A DNA stretch of 64,000 nt from Rhizobium sp. AQ_MP (GCF_014237835.1 NZ_JACJVI010000001.1:248001-312000), one strand, 5' to 3'; shown: positions 37,391 to 48,479, numbered from the stretch's first letter. Numbers and translations are program-made. The notes: generated by a model not told the origin, from the letters alone.

Positions 37391-38614
37391 TCAGTCCTCG
37401 TCAACAACCCTGAGCTTGAGCAGGCCGGTCCTGCTTTCAACGCTGCGGGGCGCAGCCTCGTCGCCGTCCGGCCGCGCGCCAGGCGTCTCGAACTCCATCG
37501 CCTCTATCTTGGCACCACGCTTGGCCAGTTTATCCGATGAGGTGATGATCATCTCGACATCCTTCTGCGCGGCCAGGAAATGGCTTTGCAGCTTGCGGGT
37601 CCGGTCGTCCAAACGTCCGAGGTCCTCCATCAAACGGATGACCTCGCCCTGTATGAGATGCGCCTGCTCGCGCATGCGCTGGTCCTTCAGCACGGCTTGG
37701 ATCACCTGGATCGAGAGCATCAGCAGAGATGGCGAGACGATGACCACTTTCTGTCGGTGCGCCTTCTGGACGATGCCTTCAAAGTTCTCGTGGATCTCCG
37801 CGAAGACCGACTCGGAAGGGACGAAGAGGAAGGCCATGTCCTGTGTTTCGCCCTGGATCAAGTACTTCTCCGAGATGTCGCGGATATGGACCTCCATGTC
37901 GCGGCGAAACTGCTGGGCGGCGACCTTTTTCTGATCCGGATTCTCCGTGTCCCGGATCGCATTCCAGGCTTCTAGCGGGAACTTCGCATCCACGACCAGC
38001 GGAGGCGAATTGTTCGGCATGCGGATCACGCAGTCGGGGCGCGAGCCGTTCGACAGCGTCTTCTGGAACTCGTAGGCGCCCATGGGCAGTCCGTCGGCAA
38101 CGATGGTCTCCATCCGCGACTGGCCGAAGGCCCCGCGTGTTTGCTTGTTGGATAGGATCGCTTGCAGGCCGACTACGTCCTTGGCCAGCGACTGGATATT
38201 GTTCTGCGCCGCATCGATGACAGCCAGCCGCTCCTGCAGTGTGCGCAGATTGTCGTGTGTCGACTTCGTCTGCTCGGTAATGGTCGCGCCGATCCGATGC
38301 GTCATTCCATCAAGTCTTTGGCTGATCGTCTGGTTCAGCTCGGCCTGACGGCTGCCGAACACTTCGGCCATGGTCGCGAGCCGTCCTTGCATCTCGGCCT
38401 GCGCTTTCAAAAGTTCCGCAAGCCGCGCTTCCGCGGCTTCGTCGCGCCGGGCGGTTTCTTCCATGAGCCGTTCACGGGCTGCAGATGTCCGGATCGCGAC
38501 AATGATAAGCGCCAGAATGGGCAGCAGCACCAAGGCAGCGGCCAGCGCCACGAGAACCGCGGGTGAAAGGGTGACTGAGCCGATGGTCACCGCCGGAATG
38601 TCCTGAATGTTCAT
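37391..38614 (-). CDS. rmuC: RmuC-family DNA recombination limiting protein
   Basis: Predicted nuclease-like protein that limits recombination at inverted repeats in E. coli. The 407-residue product has an N-terminal membrane helix (about 17-42), a coiled coil (about 45-130) and the RmuC core. The core contains RGAFGQSRMETIVADGLPMG, VVDAKFPLEAW and MAFLFVPSESVFAEIH. It starts a minus-strand group with rbsK and the chemoreceptor and is divergent from the globin-coupled receptor across a 268-base AT-rich gap. Confidence 0.9.
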   Translation of the reverse strand: MNIQDIPAVTIGSVTLSPAVLVALAAALVLLPILALIIVAIRTSAARERLMEETARRDEAAEARLAELLKAQAEMQGRLATMAEVFGSRQAELNQTISQRLDGMTHRIGATITEQTKSTHDNLRTLQERLAVIDAAQNNIQSLAKDVVGLQAILSNKQTRGAFGQSRMETIVADGLPMGAYEFQKTLSNGSRPDCVIRMPNNSPPLVVDAKFPLEAWNAIRDTENPDQKKVAAQQFRRDMEVHIRDISEKYLIQGETQDMAFLFVPSESVFAEIHENFEGIVQKAHRQKVVIVSPSLLMLSIQVIQAVLKDQRMREQAHLIQGEVIRLMEDLGRLDDRTRKLQSHFLAAQKDVEMIITSSDKLAKRGAKIEAMEFETPGARPDGDEAAPRSVESRTGLLKLRVVDED

Positions 38615-38882
38615 TCATCGACCATAACTGATTCGGGCTTCAGCGACAGATCAAAGAGTGAACAAGAGTCCCGTGCCTGGTTTGCTGTTTGCCAATTGTA
38701 GAAAATTGTGACGCTCAAACTTGACGAAACGCAAGTGGCTGGGCCGGGTCGGCGGAAAACCAGAAGCCAAGTGAAAAGCTGTACTGAGAAAGCAACCGAA
38801 GATTTACCAATTTAGCGCTCCTTTGGATACGTTAATCAGCGCATGCTGATATTCCTAATGGTTGTAGAAAGACGCGTAAGCC

Positions 38883-40394
38883 ATGTCCCACTCTGACAAT
38901 TCCGACCTTAGCAATCGCCTGCGTTTTCTGGGACTCGACAACAAGGGGCGCGAAACGCTGAAGCGGCTCGGACCGCTGATCCGAAACAACATAGGCGGCG
39001 CGCTCGACATCTTCTACGACAAGGTGCGAAGGGTCCCTGAGACGGCCGCCTTTTTCCGCAATGACGACCATATGAAAGGCGCCAAGAAGCGCCAGGAAGA
39101 GCATTGGGGCATCGTCGGCACCGCAGACTATACCGACAGCTATGTGGAAGGCGTCACCAAGGTCGGCAAGGCCCATGCCCGGATCGGTCTTGAACCACGC
39201 TGGTATATCGGAGGTTACGCGCTCGTCCTTGAACAGCTTGTACACGCGGTTGTTCGTGAGCGCTGGCCGAGTCGCTTCGGTAGACGCAATTCCGAACAGC
39301 TGGCCGAGGAGATCTCGGTTGTCGTCAAGGCTGCGCTTCTCGACATGGATTATTCGATCTCCGTTTACCTCGCTATCCTGGCCGAGCAGCGTCAGGCAGC
39401 TGAAGACGCCCGAATGAAAGCGGAAGCCGAGCAGGCAATGGCGCTCGCCGCCCTGCGCGATGCGCTTGGCAAACTCTCGGCCGGCGATCTGGATGCACGC
39501 CTGCCCATGGATCTGCCGGCGAATTTCGTCCAGATGGCACAAGACTACAACGCTTCGGTCGATGCCCTGCGTGCGACGATCAGTACGGTCCGACACTCGG
39601 CGGATGAGATCTTCAAGTCGACGACTGCGATTTCGGACGCGACCGACGACCTTGCCCAGCGTACCGAGCAGCAGGCGGCGGGCCTTGAGCAGAGCACGGC
39701 CGCTCTGCATGAATTGACGCAGAATGTCACGTTGACGGCTGACGGTGCGAAGGAAGCCTCGGCGGTCGTGGGAGCCGCCTTGACGGAAGCCCGCGTCTCC
39801 GAAGAAGTAGTCTCGCGCGCCGTCGACGCCATGGGCGCCATCGAGAAGTCCTCCGACGAAATCTCCAAGATTATTGGCGTCATCGACGAGATCGCCTTCC
39901 AGACCAATCTCCTGGCACTCAACGCGGGCGTCGAGGCCGCCCGGGCCGGAGAGGCGGGACGCGGCTTTGCCGTCGTTGCCCAGGAAGTCCGGGAACTTGC
40001 TCAGCGCTGCGCCAACGCTGCCCGAGAAATCAAGAACCTGATCTCGCAGAGTTCGTCACAGGTCGAAGCAGGCGTTGGCCTGGTCAACAATGCCGGAGAT
40101 GCTCTGGGCAAGATCATCGTGCGCATTGGAGACATCAACGAGATCGTTGCCAAGATTGCCTCTGCTGCCGCCGACCAGTCGGGCGGGCTGCGCGAGGTCA
40201 ATACATCCGTCCAATCGATGGATCAGATCACCCAGCGCAATGCTGCGATGGTCGAGGAAAGCTCTGCCCAGACAGCAACGCTGATGGAAGAGGCCGAACG
40301 GCTCGTGCGGGCCCTCCAGGGTTTCAGGACGAATGGAAGTCGCGCGCAGGCTTCCGGGTATGCCGCTGGCAGCAACTACCGCATGGCTTCATGA
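38883..40394 (+). CDS. Globin-coupled cytoplasmic chemoreceptor
   Basis: Soluble methyl-accepting protein of 503 residues. The N-terminal sensor-globin domain (about 10-175) has the proximal haem ligand candidate His98 in KAHARIGLEPRWYIGGY, as in HemAT. A linker follows, then a signalling domain with [20 protein letters not shown]. No transmembrane segment and no NWEEF tail are present. Such sensors bind haem and respond to O2 or redox state. From memory it resembles the cytosolic receptor IcpA of S. meliloti. It is divergent from rmuC. Confidence 0.92.
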   Translation: MSHSDNSDLSNRLRFLGLDNKGRETLKRLGPLIRNNIGGALDIFYDKVRRVPETAAFFRNDDHMKGAKKRQEEHWGIVGTADYTDSYVEGVTKVGKAHARIGLEPRWYIGGYALVLEQLVHAVVRERWPSRFGRRNSEQLAEEISVVVKAALLDMDYSISVYLAILAEQRQAAEDARMKAEAEQAMALAALRDALGKLSAGDLDARLPMDLPANFVQMAQDYNASVDALRATISTVRHSADEIFKSTTAISDATDDLAQRTEQQAAGLEQSTAALHELTQNVTLTADGAKEASAVVGAALTEARVSEEVVSRAVDAMGAIEKSSDEISKIIGVIDEIAFQTNLLALNAGVEAARAGEAGRGFAVVAQEVRELAQRCANAAREIKNLISQSSSQVEAGVGLVNNAGDALGKIIVRIGDINEIVAKIASAAADQSGGLREVNTSVQSMDQITQRNAAMVEESSAQTATLMEEAERLVRALQGFRTNGSRAQASGYAAGSNYRMAS

Positions 40395-40531
40395 CGGCGA
40401 TCTCCCACAATACATGGCTATGCATATGATTTGCCTTCCGCGTGGAAACCACCTGCCTTGAACCATCACGAAACGGAGAAACCCAAGCGTTTTTCCGTTT
40501 CCTCCGTTTTGAACTTGCGCTATGGGAGGCC

Positions 40532-41044
40532 ATGACCATCAAGCCTCTCATCATCCTGCCCGACCCCCTGCTGCGCCAGGTATCCGCGCCCATCGAGCGC
40601 GTCGATGCCGAGCTTGAGCAGTTCATCGATGACATGCTCGAGACCATGTACGACGCGCCTGGCATCGGGCTTGCCGCGATCCAGGTCGGCGTGCCGCGTC
40701 GTCTCCTCGTCATCGATCTCGCCAAGGAAGGCGAAGAGCCCGCACCGCTGGTCTTCATCAATCCTGAAATCCTCAAGTCGTCAGACGAGCGCTCGGTCTA
40801 CGAGGAAGGCTGCCTGTCGATCCCGGACTATTACGCCGAGGTCGAACGCCCGGCCGCAATCACGGTGAAGTCGATCGGCCGCGACGGCAAGGAGCAGCTG
40901 ACGGAGGCCGACGGCCTGCTCGCCACTTGCCTTCAGCACGAGATCGACCATCTCAATGGCGTACTCTTCATTGATCACATCTCCCGTCTGAAGCGCGAGA
41001 TGGTCATTAAGAGGTTCACCAAGGCCGCCCGTCAGAAGATCTGA
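40532..41044 (+). CDS. def: Peptide deformylase
   Basis: Removes the N-terminal formyl group from new proteins. The 170-residue product has motif 1 [10 protein letters not shown], motif 2 EEGCLSIPD (metal-ligand Cys) and motif 3 QHEIDHLNG (HEIDH, both His ligands and the catalytic Glu). ATG at 40532 fits the family N-terminus [15 protein letters not shown] and follows GGGAGG closely; the frame is open upstream to 40442 without support. It pairs with fmt, 38 bases downstream. Confidence 0.96.
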   Translation: MTIKPLIILPDPLLRQVSAPIERVDAELEQFIDDMLETMYDAPGIGLAAIQVGVPRRLLVIDLAKEGEEPAPLVFINPEILKSSDERSVYEEGCLSIPDYYAEVERPAAITVKSIGRDGKEQLTEADGLLATCLQHEIDHLNGVLFIDHISRLKREMVIKRFTKAARQKI

Positions 41045-41082
41045 TCCCGGCGTCTATCCATTCGCGCGTTGAGGCAGATACG

Positions 41083-42027
41083 ATGGCACTTCGCATCATC
41101 TTCATGGGCACGCCGGATTTTTCCGTAGCGACCCTGAAAGCGCTGCATGCGGCAGGCCACGAAATCGTTGCCGCCTATTCGCAGCCGCCGCGTCCCGGCG
41201 GTCGCCGTGGCCTCGACCTGCAGAAGTCGCCGGTCCATCAGGCCGCCGAAGACCTCGGCATCGAGGTCCGTCATCCCCTCAACTTCCGTGACCAGACCGA
41301 TCGCGAGGCCTTCATCGCGCTGAACGCAGACGTTGCCGTGGTCGTTGCCTATGGCCTGCTGCTGCCCGAGGCGATCCTCAACGGCACGCGGCTCGGGGCC
41401 TATAACGGCCATGCCTCTTTGCTGCCGCGCTGGCGGGGTGCAGCACCGATCCAGCGCGCCATCATGGCCGGCGATGCCGAAACCGGCATGATGGTGATGA
41501 AGATGGACAAGGGCCTCGACACAGGCCCCGTCGCGCTCACCCGCAAGGTCACGATCGGCCCCGATATGACCGCCGGCGAACTGCATGATGCCCTGAGCCT
41601 CGTCGGCGCCGAAGCCATGGTCGAGGCGATGGCGAAGCTCGAAGCCGGCGCGCTGCAGACTGTCGCCCAGCCGGACGAGGGCGTGTTTTACGCGGCCAAG
41701 ATCGACAAGGCGGAAACCCGTGTGAACTTCTCCCGCCCGGCCCCCGAGGTCCACAACCACATCCGCGGCCTCTCGCCTTTCCCGGGCGCCTGGACCGAGA
41801 TGGAGGTCGGCGGCAAGCCCGAGCGGGTCAAGCTCCTCGCCTCGCATCTGGTTCAAGGTGATGGAGCGCTCGCTGCTCCCGGGACAGCAGTTGACGACCG
41901 CCTGACGATCGCCTGCGGGACCGGCGCGGTCGGTCTCGTGCGTCTGCAGAAGGCCGGAGGCAAGGCGTTGAGCGCCGAGGATTTCCTTCGCGGAACGCCG
42001 CTGCCCAAAGGCACGGTGATCGCCTGA
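41083..42027 (+). CDS. fmt: Methionyl-tRNA formyltransferase
   Basis: Formylates initiator Met-tRNA using 10-formyl-tetrahydrofolate. The 314-residue product has the N-terminal [17 protein letters not shown], the catalytic-region [19 protein letters not shown] and the [15 protein letters not shown] loop, followed by a C-terminal OB-like domain. Its stop overlaps the truA start by one base (TGATG). Confidence 0.96.
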   Translation: MALRIIFMGTPDFSVATLKALHAAGHEIVAAYSQPPRPGGRRGLDLQKSPVHQAAEDLGIEVRHPLNFRDQTDREAFIALNADVAVVVAYGLLLPEAILNGTRLGAYNGHASLLPRWRGAAPIQRAIMAGDAETGMMVMKMDKGLDTGPVALTRKVTIGPDMTAGELHDALSLVGAEAMVEAMAKLEAGALQTVAQPDEGVFYAAKIDKAETRVNFSRPAPEVHNHIRGLSPFPGAWTEMEVGGKPERVKLLASHLVQGDGALAAPGTAVDDRLTIACGTGAVGLVRLQKAGGKALSAEDFLRGTPLPKGTVIA

Positions 42028-42794
42028 TGCCTCGTTTCCGGATGACCGTCGAATATGATGGCTCGGCCTATGTCGGCTGGCAGCGCCAGGAAAACGGCCA
42101 CTCCATCCAGGCTGCCCTGGAACAGGCGATCCTGTCCTTGACCAGCGAGAAGGTCGTCATCCGCGGGGCCGGCCGCACCGATTCCGGCGTCCATGCCATG
42201 GGCCAGGTCATCCATGCCGATCTCTCCCGTGACTGGGTGCCGCACAAGCTGCGCAATGCGCTGAACGCCCATCTGGCGCTCGCCTCCGAGCAGGTCGCGG
42301 TGCTCGACGTGCGCGCCGTGCCGGACGATTTCGATGCCCGCTTTTCGGCATTGCGCCGTCACTATCTCTACCGGATCATTACCCGTCCGGCGCGTCTGGC
42401 ACTGGAGGACAAGCGCGCCTGGTGGGTGCCAAAGCCGCTCGACCACGAAGCCATGCATGCAGCCGCCCAGCAGCTTGTGGGCCATCACGACTTCACCACC
42501 TTCCGCTCCGCCCATTGCCAGGCGGCAAGCCCGGTACGCACGCTCGATCGGCTGGATGTGACCCGCTCGGGCCATCTCATCGAGATCCGCGCCACGGCCC
42601 AGAGCTTCCTGCACAATCAGATCCGCTCCTTTGCCGGAACGCTGAAGCTTGCGGGCGAGGGTAAGATGACACCGGCCGATGTCCGCGCTGCGCTTGACGC
42701 GCGCGACCGTGCCGCCTGCGGTCCCGTCGCGCCGCCTGAGGGCCTTTATTTCATGGCCGTGGATTATCCCGGTGACGCGCCCTTCGAAGGCTGA
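42027..42794 (+). CDS. truA: tRNA pseudouridine(38-40) synthase
   Basis: Isomerises uridines 38-40 in the anticodon stem. The 255-residue product has the catalytic Asp52 in [15 protein letters not shown] and the family regions [13 protein letters not shown] and [13 protein letters not shown]. Start and stop are coupled to fmt. It converges on the minus-strand membrane protein gene with a 6-base gap. Confidence 0.96.
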   Translation: MPRFRMTVEYDGSAYVGWQRQENGHSIQAALEQAILSLTSEKVVIRGAGRTDSGVHAMGQVIHADLSRDWVPHKLRNALNAHLALASEQVAVLDVRAVPDDFDARFSALRRHYLYRIITRPARLALEDKRAWWVPKPLDHEAMHAAAQQLVGHHDFTTFRSAHCQAASPVRTLDRLDVTRSGHLIEIRATAQSFLHNQIRSFAGTLKLAGEGKMTPADVRAALDARDRAACGPVAPPEGLYFMAVDYPGDAPFEG

Positions 42795-42800
42795 CGGGTC

Positions 42801-43397
42801 TTAGCCCGGATAGACGCCGAGAAACTGTTCCAGCAATTCGGCAATGATCATGGATGGTACTAGCAGCACCATGACGATCGAGGATACCATCAGCAGTTGG
42901 TCCCCAACTATCATCCGGATGATCCGGAAGAGGGCCACAATGACTGAAATCATCAGGATCAGCCAAAGCAGCGCGACCACGCCGGCCAAAGCCGGCATCA
43001 GCATCATCATCAGGACGAGCAGGCCATAGGAGTAGGAAATCGGCAGCGACAGCCAGTTGATCACCACCACCATCGAAGAGAACTTCTCGCCGATCCCGAT
43101 GAGCAGGCAAAGCACCCCGAGCAGCACGAGCGGGAAGATCCAGTTCGATGCCTCGACCAGCGTCAGGCGGAAGAAGAACAGTGCGCCCGTTTCGGTCCCT
43201 TCCGGCAGGCCCTGCAGAAAGAGTAGCCGCCACCAGGCAAAGGAAATCAGGATCGCCGGTAGCGCCCAGACGACGGCCCAGAACGAGCGCAGCGCACCGC
43301 GGTCGGTGAGGTCGAGGTGCAAAAAGCCGGCCGGATCCTGCTTGAACAGCAGCCAGAGGCCTCTGAGATAAATCTCGACCTCCTTAAGCGTCGGCAT
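42801..43397 (-). CDS. Uncharacterised multi-pass membrane protein
   Basis: A 198-residue integral membrane protein with about five hydrophobic segments (about 38-60, 72-85, 88-104, 110-165 as two to three helices, 168-190). The amphipathic cytoplasmic N-terminus is [19 protein letters not shown]. The layout recalls YIP1-like proteins, but I do not recognise a specific family. It overlaps the 3' end of dapE by 14 bases and is the last gene of the dapD-DUF805-dapE group, so it is probably co-translated with dapE. Function unknown. Confidence 0.7.
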   Translation of the reverse strand: MPTLKEVEIYLRGLWLLFKQDPAGFLHLDLTDRGALRSFWAVVWALPAILISFAWWRLLFLQGLPEGTETGALFFFRLTLVEASNWIFPLVLLGVLCLLIGIGEKFSSMVVVINWLSLPISYSYGLLVLMMMLMPALAGVVALLWLILMISVIVALFRIIRMIVGDQLLMVSSIVMVLLVPSMIIAELLEQFLGVYPG

Positions 43398-44583
43398 GGG
43401 CGAACCACTGCTCGATGAAGGTCTGGTAGATGACAGTCAGTGTCTCCAGGTCCGAAACAGCGACCCGCTCGTCGACCATATGCATGGTCTGGCCGACAAG
43501 GCCGAATTCGACGACCGGGCAATAATCCTTGATGAAGCGTGCATCCGACGTGCCGCCCGTAGTCGAAAGCTTAGGCGTCCTGCCGGTCACTGTCTCGATC
43601 GCACCGGAAAGCGAGGCGATCAGCGCATTATTGCGCGTCAGGAACACGTGGCTCGGTCGCTCCGACCAGACGATATCGTAGCCGATCGCGGCACGGCCCG
43701 GCCGAAGCTCGGGATCGACGGCGGCGGCATCGAGCCGGCGGACGATTTCGGCCTTCACGCTATCGGCGGTCCAGATGTCGTTGAAGCGGATGTTGAACTT
43801 GAAGCGGGCCGATGCCGGAATGACATTGGTCGCGACATTGCCGACGTCGATGGTGGTCACTTCGAGGTTCGACGGCTGGAAGTTCTCCGTGCCCTCATCG
43901 AAGGCCGGAAACATCAGGCTCTTTGCAAGCGGCAGCGCGCCGCGTACCGGATTGTCGGCGAGATGCGGATAGGCCGCATGACCCTGCACGCCCTTGACCG
44001 TCACCGAGCCAGAGACCGAGCCGCGACGCCCGATCTTGATCATGTCGCCAAGGGTGTCGGGATTGGTCGGCTCGCCGACCAGGCAGGCATCCCAACGCTC
44101 GCCCCGTGCCGCTGCCCATTCGAGCAGCTTGACCGTGCCGTTGACAGCAGGGCCTTCCTCGTCACCGGTGATCAGCAGTGAGACCGAACCCTTCGGTACC
44201 TTGCCGGCTTCGACGAGCCGCGCATAGGCGGCAATGAAGCACGCGATCCCGCCCTTCATGTCGACCGCGCCACGGCCATAGAGCATGCCGTCGCGGATAT
44301 CGCCGGAGAAGGGGCCGGCACTCCAGTCGCTTTCGGCGCCGACGGGCACGACATCGCTATGGCCGGCAAACATCAGATGCGGGCCGTCGGACCCGGCCCG
44401 GGCGTAGAGGTTCTCGATATCGGGCGTGCCCTCGTCCTTGGCGATCATCCGGTCGACCTTGAAGCCGAGCGGAGACAGGAGGTTTTCGAGCACATCAAGC
44501 GCGCCGCCTTCGGCAGGCGTGACGGAGGGGCAGCGGATGAGGGCCTGGAGAACGTCGACGGGATTTGTAGCGGTCATGGACAC
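43384..44583 (-). CDS. dapE: Succinyl-diaminopimelate desuccinylase
   Basis: Hydrolyses N-succinyl-LL-diaminopimelate in lysine and peptidoglycan precursor synthesis. The 399-residue M20 metallopeptidase has the metal-site HSDVVPVG (FAGHSDVVP), then [14 protein letters not shown], with the catalytic [11 protein letters not shown], and a C-terminal [13 protein letters not shown] is at 44583, with 44577 as an alternative. It lies in a minus-strand group with dapD, 0.5 kb upstream, and two membrane proteins. Confidence 0.95.
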   Translation of the reverse strand: MSMTATNPVDVLQALIRCPSVTPAEGGALDVLENLLSPLGFKVDRMIAKDEGTPDIENLYARAGSDGPHLMFAGHSDVVPVGAESDWSAGPFSGDIRDGMLYGRGAVDMKGGIACFIAAYARLVEAGKVPKGSVSLLITGDEEGPAVNGTVKLLEWAAARGERWDACLVGEPTNPDTLGDMIKIGRRGSVSGSVTVKGVQGHAAYPHLADNPVRGALPLAKSLMFPAFDEGTENFQPSNLEVTTIDVGNVATNVIPASARFKFNIRFNDIWTADSVKAEIVRRLDAAAVDPELRPGRAAIGYDIVWSERPSHVFLTRNNALIASLSGAIETVTGRTPKLSTTGGTSDARFIKDYCPVVEFGLVGQTMHMVDERVAVSDLETLTVIYQTFIEQWFAHADA

Positions 44584-44683
44584 TGATACGGGAATGGCCG
44601 CATGCCGGTTCAGGACCGGAAGGGCGCCTTGAAGATCAGCGAGTGTTAGCCGATCCGCCGGGGCGTGTCACCCATGCAAAGGT

Positions 44684-45058
44684 TCAGCCGGCGCGCCTGT
44701 TTGACGCTGTGCCATAGCGATTGGCACTGTCGGTAGAGGGCCAGACGCACAGAAGGAAGAAGGCGATCAGGGAAAAGGCCGGGATGACGAGAAATGCGGC
44801 AGCGATCCCCGACATGCCGATGTCGTGCAGCCTCTTTGTCCCAAGCATCAGCAGGGAGAGAAGCGAGAGGCTGGCGGTGGTCAGGAAAAGCGAGAAGGAA
44901 CCGGGTGAGATCTCGTCCGAGCCCGTCACGAACGCGACCACTGCCGCATTCGCCATCATCCAGAACAGCGTGCCGAGGATGAAGACACGTCGGCCGATGC
45001 GCCCGTCCCAAAGAAAGAGCGCCCAGCCGACCGATATCTCCCGCCCCGGCAAGGCCAT
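44684..45058 (-). CDS. DUF805 family membrane protein
   Basis: A 124-residue protein with three hydrophobic segments and the DUF805 pattern: an N-terminal FLWDGRIGRRVFILGTLFW and the central LGTKRLHDIGMSG. Its start is 6 bases after the dapD stop, implying co-transcription with dapD and dapE. It has no known function; placement between two diaminopimelate genes is suggestive only. Confidence 0.78.
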   Translation of the reverse strand: MALPGREISVGWALFLWDGRIGRRVFILGTLFWMMANAAVVAFVTGSDEISPGSFSLFLTTASLSLLSLLMLGTKRLHDIGMSGIAAAFLVIPAFSLIAFFLLCVWPSTDSANRYGTASNRRAG

Positions 45059-45064
45059 CAGGGC

Positions 45065-45925
<861 letters not shown>

Positions 45926-45969
45926 CTGAATTCCTTAAACTTCGTTGTCTACCGTGGGTGGGATGCAAA

Positions 45970-45986
45970 CGATCAGGATCTGATCG
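45970..45986. promoter_or_regulatory. Inverted repeat between divergent dapD and LOG gene
   Basis: CGATCAG-GAT-CTGATCG, a perfect 7-bp inverted repeat with a 3-base centre, lies 45 bases before dapD and 81 bases before the LOG-family gene. It could be an operator. No regulator is identified. Confidence 0.35.
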
Positions 45987-46066
45987 AAAATTCGCGCAAA
46001 GCTCTAGCGCATAAAGGGCTGGAAGAAAACAGCCGGCGGAGCCCCGCGCGTTGGAAAGGACAAGGC

Positions 46067-46945
46067 ATGGCACGGTGGAAAAATGGCAAGCACAGACGCA
46101 AGGATGGATCCTGGGATCCGCTGAAGGATAGCTCGACCGACAAGCAGACGGCCGAGGTGATTCCGCGCACCCCGCAATCGGCCTCGTCCTCCTATACGCT
46201 CGCCTATGTCGACGATGAATTCCTCTGCCGCGAGGAGCTTCGTCCCGTCCGCCTGCAGCTCGAACTCCTGAAGACGGAGATGATCCTGACCGAGCGCAGC
46301 ATCAAGTCGACGGTTGTGATGTTCGGCGGGGCGCGCATTCCCGCCCCTGGTCAGGCCGCCTGGGCGGCCAAGAACGACATCCAGAAGAAGAACCTGGAGA
46401 ATGCCTCGATCTATTACGAGGAGGCCCGCAAGTTTGCCCAGCTCTGCTCGGCTCAGGCGAAGAAGATGGATTATCACGAATATGTGGTGGTGACCGGTGG
46501 TGGCCCCGGCGTGATGGAAGCCGGAAATCGTGGCGCTTCGGAAGTGGGTGCGCCCTCGGTGGGGCTCAACATCGTCCTCCCTCACGAGCAGGCGCCGAAC
46601 CCCTATGTGACGCCGGAACTCAGCTTCAACTTCCACTACTTCGCTATCCGCAAGATGCATTTCCTGATGCGGGCCAAGGCGATCACCATCTTCCCCGGCG
46701 GCTTCGGCACGCTGGACGAACTCTTCGAGACCGTGACGCTGATCCAGACCAAGCGCATGGCGCCAATCCCGCTGATCCTGTTCTCCCGCGCCTTCTGGGA
46801 GGACATCATCAACTTCGAGGCGCTCGCCGCCTTCGGCACGATCGCGCCCGAGGATCTTGACCTCTTCCAGTTCGCCGAAACGGCCGAGGAAGCCTGGAAG
46901 ATCATCGAGGATTTCTATGATCTGAACGAGGAAACGGCCCCGTGA
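46067..46945 (+). CDS. LOG-family (TIGR00730-type) protein
   Basis: Rossmann-fold protein of 292 residues with the lysine-decarboxylase-like signature: VVVTGGGPGVMEAGNRGA and PGGFGTLDELFE. Relatives are cytokinin riboside 5'-monophosphate phosphoribohydrolases or nucleotide hydrolases (PpnN-like). The N-terminal 60 residues are a charged extension. ATG at 46067 follows GGAAAGGA; the open frame upstream is the antisense of dapD. A GGCCCC/GGGGCC hairpin spans the stop. Exact substrate unknown. Confidence 0.82.
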   Translation: MARWKNGKHRRKDGSWDPLKDSSTDKQTAEVIPRTPQSASSSYTLAYVDDEFLCREELRPVRLQLELLKTEMILTERSIKSTVVMFGGARIPAPGQAAWAAKNDIQKKNLENASIYYEEARKFAQLCSAQAKKMDYHEYVVVTGGGPGVMEAGNRGASEVGAPSVGLNIVLPHEQAPNPYVTPELSFNFHYFAIRKMHFLMRAKAITIFPGGFGTLDELFETVTLIQTKRMAPIPLILFSRAFWEDIINFEALAAFGTIAPEDLDLFQFAETAEEAWKIIEDFYDLNEETAP

Positions 46946-46985
46946 GGGGCCGCCCGTCATCTTTGTCGATATTCTGGTGCGCTGC

Positions 46986-47651
46986 TTAGCGCATCATGAT
47001 GGGACGCTTCGGCATGTCGTCGGCGCTGATGAAGCCATCCTTGTTGCGGTCCATCCGGGTGAACATCCGGTCGGCCAAGGCGGTTGCTTCCGCCTGGCTG
47101 ATCTGGCCGTTCTCGTCGGTATCCGCGATCCGCATCATGCGGCCGGGACCACGCATGCCGTCCTGACCACCACGCTCGACACGCTCATTGTGCCAGCCAT
47201 GACGCTTGCCGTGGCGTCCTTCGCCTTCGCCGCGCGGACCATCGTCATTCATGGCCTGCTCCTGTGCTGCTCCACCGGGCGGAGTGGGCGCATCGGCCTT
47301 TGCGGCTTCGCGAGCTGCCTGACGTTCGGCGCGCATGGCCTCACGTTGAGCCTTGCGTTCTTCGCGCATGGCTTCACGGTGCTGGCGCATCTCGCCCGGC
47401 GTCAGGACGCCATCCTTGTCAGCATCGATGGACGCAAACAGCGCCGTGCCGGCCGCGTTCGCCTCTTCCTTGCTGATCTTGCCGTCCTTGTCGACATCGT
47501 GCTTCTGCAGCATCTGCACGAACATCACTTCCGGACCGCCACGGCCCGGGCCACGGCGCTCGCCGCGGTCTTGCGCAAAGGCGCCGCCGGCGGTCGTGCC
47601 AACAAGGAGAGAGGCTGCCACGGCGGCCAGCGTCAGGGTCTTGCCGTTCAT
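46986..47651 (-). CDS. Secreted EF-hand protein
   Basis: A 221-residue exported protein with a signal peptide (cleavage near GGAFA, residue 26). Four EF-hand loops are visible: DVDKDGKISKEE (52-63), DADKDGVLTPGE (76-87), DTDENGQISQAE (177-188) and DRNKDGFISADD (201-212). The two pairs are separated by a long Arg/Ala/Glu helix and a Gly/His/Arg-rich linker. Calcium binding is likely; the partner is unknown. Related alphaproteobacterial proteins are periplasmic. Confidence 0.85.
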   Translation of the reverse strand: MNGKTLTLAAVAASLLVGTTAGGAFAQDRGERRGPGRGGPEVMFVQMLQKHDVDKDGKISKEEANAAGTALFASIDADKDGVLTPGEMRQHREAMREERKAQREAMRAERQAAREAAKADAPTPPGGAAQEQAMNDDGPRGEGEGRHGKRHGWHNERVERGGQDGMRGPGRMMRIADTDENGQISQAEATALADRMFTRMDRNKDGFISADDMPKRPIMMR

Positions 47652-47759
47652 CAGGGTATCCTTTCGAGGTTTCGTTTCGATGGGATAACCGTAGCGGCGA
47701 CAACCGGTCGCACCTACTTAACTCTCGGTAAGCTGCATGAAACTTTCGTAAGCTTTTGC

Positions 47760-48479
47760 TCACGTGTCCTGCGGTAGCAGCGCCTGCAGAAAGCCGGTGA
47801 GATCGTCGGTCAGATAGTCGACGGTTTCGGCGTCCACGTGTTCGACCCGCTCCCAGGTCTCAAGAATCGCCGTGCCCAGATTGCGCGGCACAAGCAGCAC
47901 GGTCTTCATGCCAAGAGCCTTCGGCACGGTCAGATTGCGCGGCAGATCCTCGAACATCGCGGCATGTTTCGTGTCGATCCGGTTCAGGCTCGCGAACTTG
48001 TCGTAGGTGGCGCCTGCCGGCTTCGGCACATAGTCGGCGGCAACGATGTCGAAGATGTCGTCGAAATGGTCGAGAATGCCGAGTGCCCGCGCAGCAGCCT
48101 CAGCATGCGCCACCGTGCCATTGGTGAAGATGAATTTGCGACCCGGCAGCCGCTTGATCGCAGACCCCAGCGCCTCGTCCGGGATCAGCGCCGAATAATC
48201 GATCGCATGCGCCCGCTCGAGAAAGGCGTTCGGATCGACCTTGTGATGCAGCATCAGCCCGGCGAGCGTCGTGCCGTGCTCGTGATAGTAGCGCTTCTGT
48301 AGAAGCTTCGCCTCGGCCGGCTCCAGTTGCAAAAGCTCGGACACGAAGGCGGTCATGTTCGTATCGATCTGCGCGAAGAGGTTGATATGATGCGGATAGA
48401 GGGTGTTGTCGAGGTCGAAGACCCAGTCGCGCACATGGGCGAAATCGGCAGGCGAGGGGATCTTGGCTGGGCTGTTCAT
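47760..48479 (-). CDS. HAD-family pyrimidine 5'-nucleotidase-like hydrolase
   Basis: A 239-residue HAD phosphatase with the nucleophile motif VFDLDNTLYPH (Asp22, Asp24), motif II FTNGT and motif IV FEDLPRNL. TIGR01993-type relatives dephosphorylate pyrimidine nucleotides. ATG at 48479 follows AAGAGG; the frame is open upstream to 48536 without support. The gap 48480-48810 to the next gene shows no ORF with a ribosome-binding site and no structured RNA I recognise. Confidence 0.85.
   Translation of the reverse strand: MNSPAKIPSPADFAHVRDWVFDLDNTLYPHHINLFAQIDTNMTAFVSELLQLEPAEAKLLQKRYYHEHGTTLAGLMLHHKVDPNAFLERAHAIDYSALIPDEALGSAIKRLPGRKFIFTNGTVAHAEAAARALGILDHFDDIFDIVAADYVPKPAGATYDKFASLNRIDTKHAAMFEDLPRNLTVPKALGMKTVLLVPRNLGTAILETWERVEHVDAETVDYLTDDLTGFLQALLPQDT

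Noticed and set aside
46935..46952. GGCCCC/GGGGCC hairpin across the LOG-gene stop codon
   Set aside because: It has no T-run and includes coding sequence, so I did not list it as a terminator.
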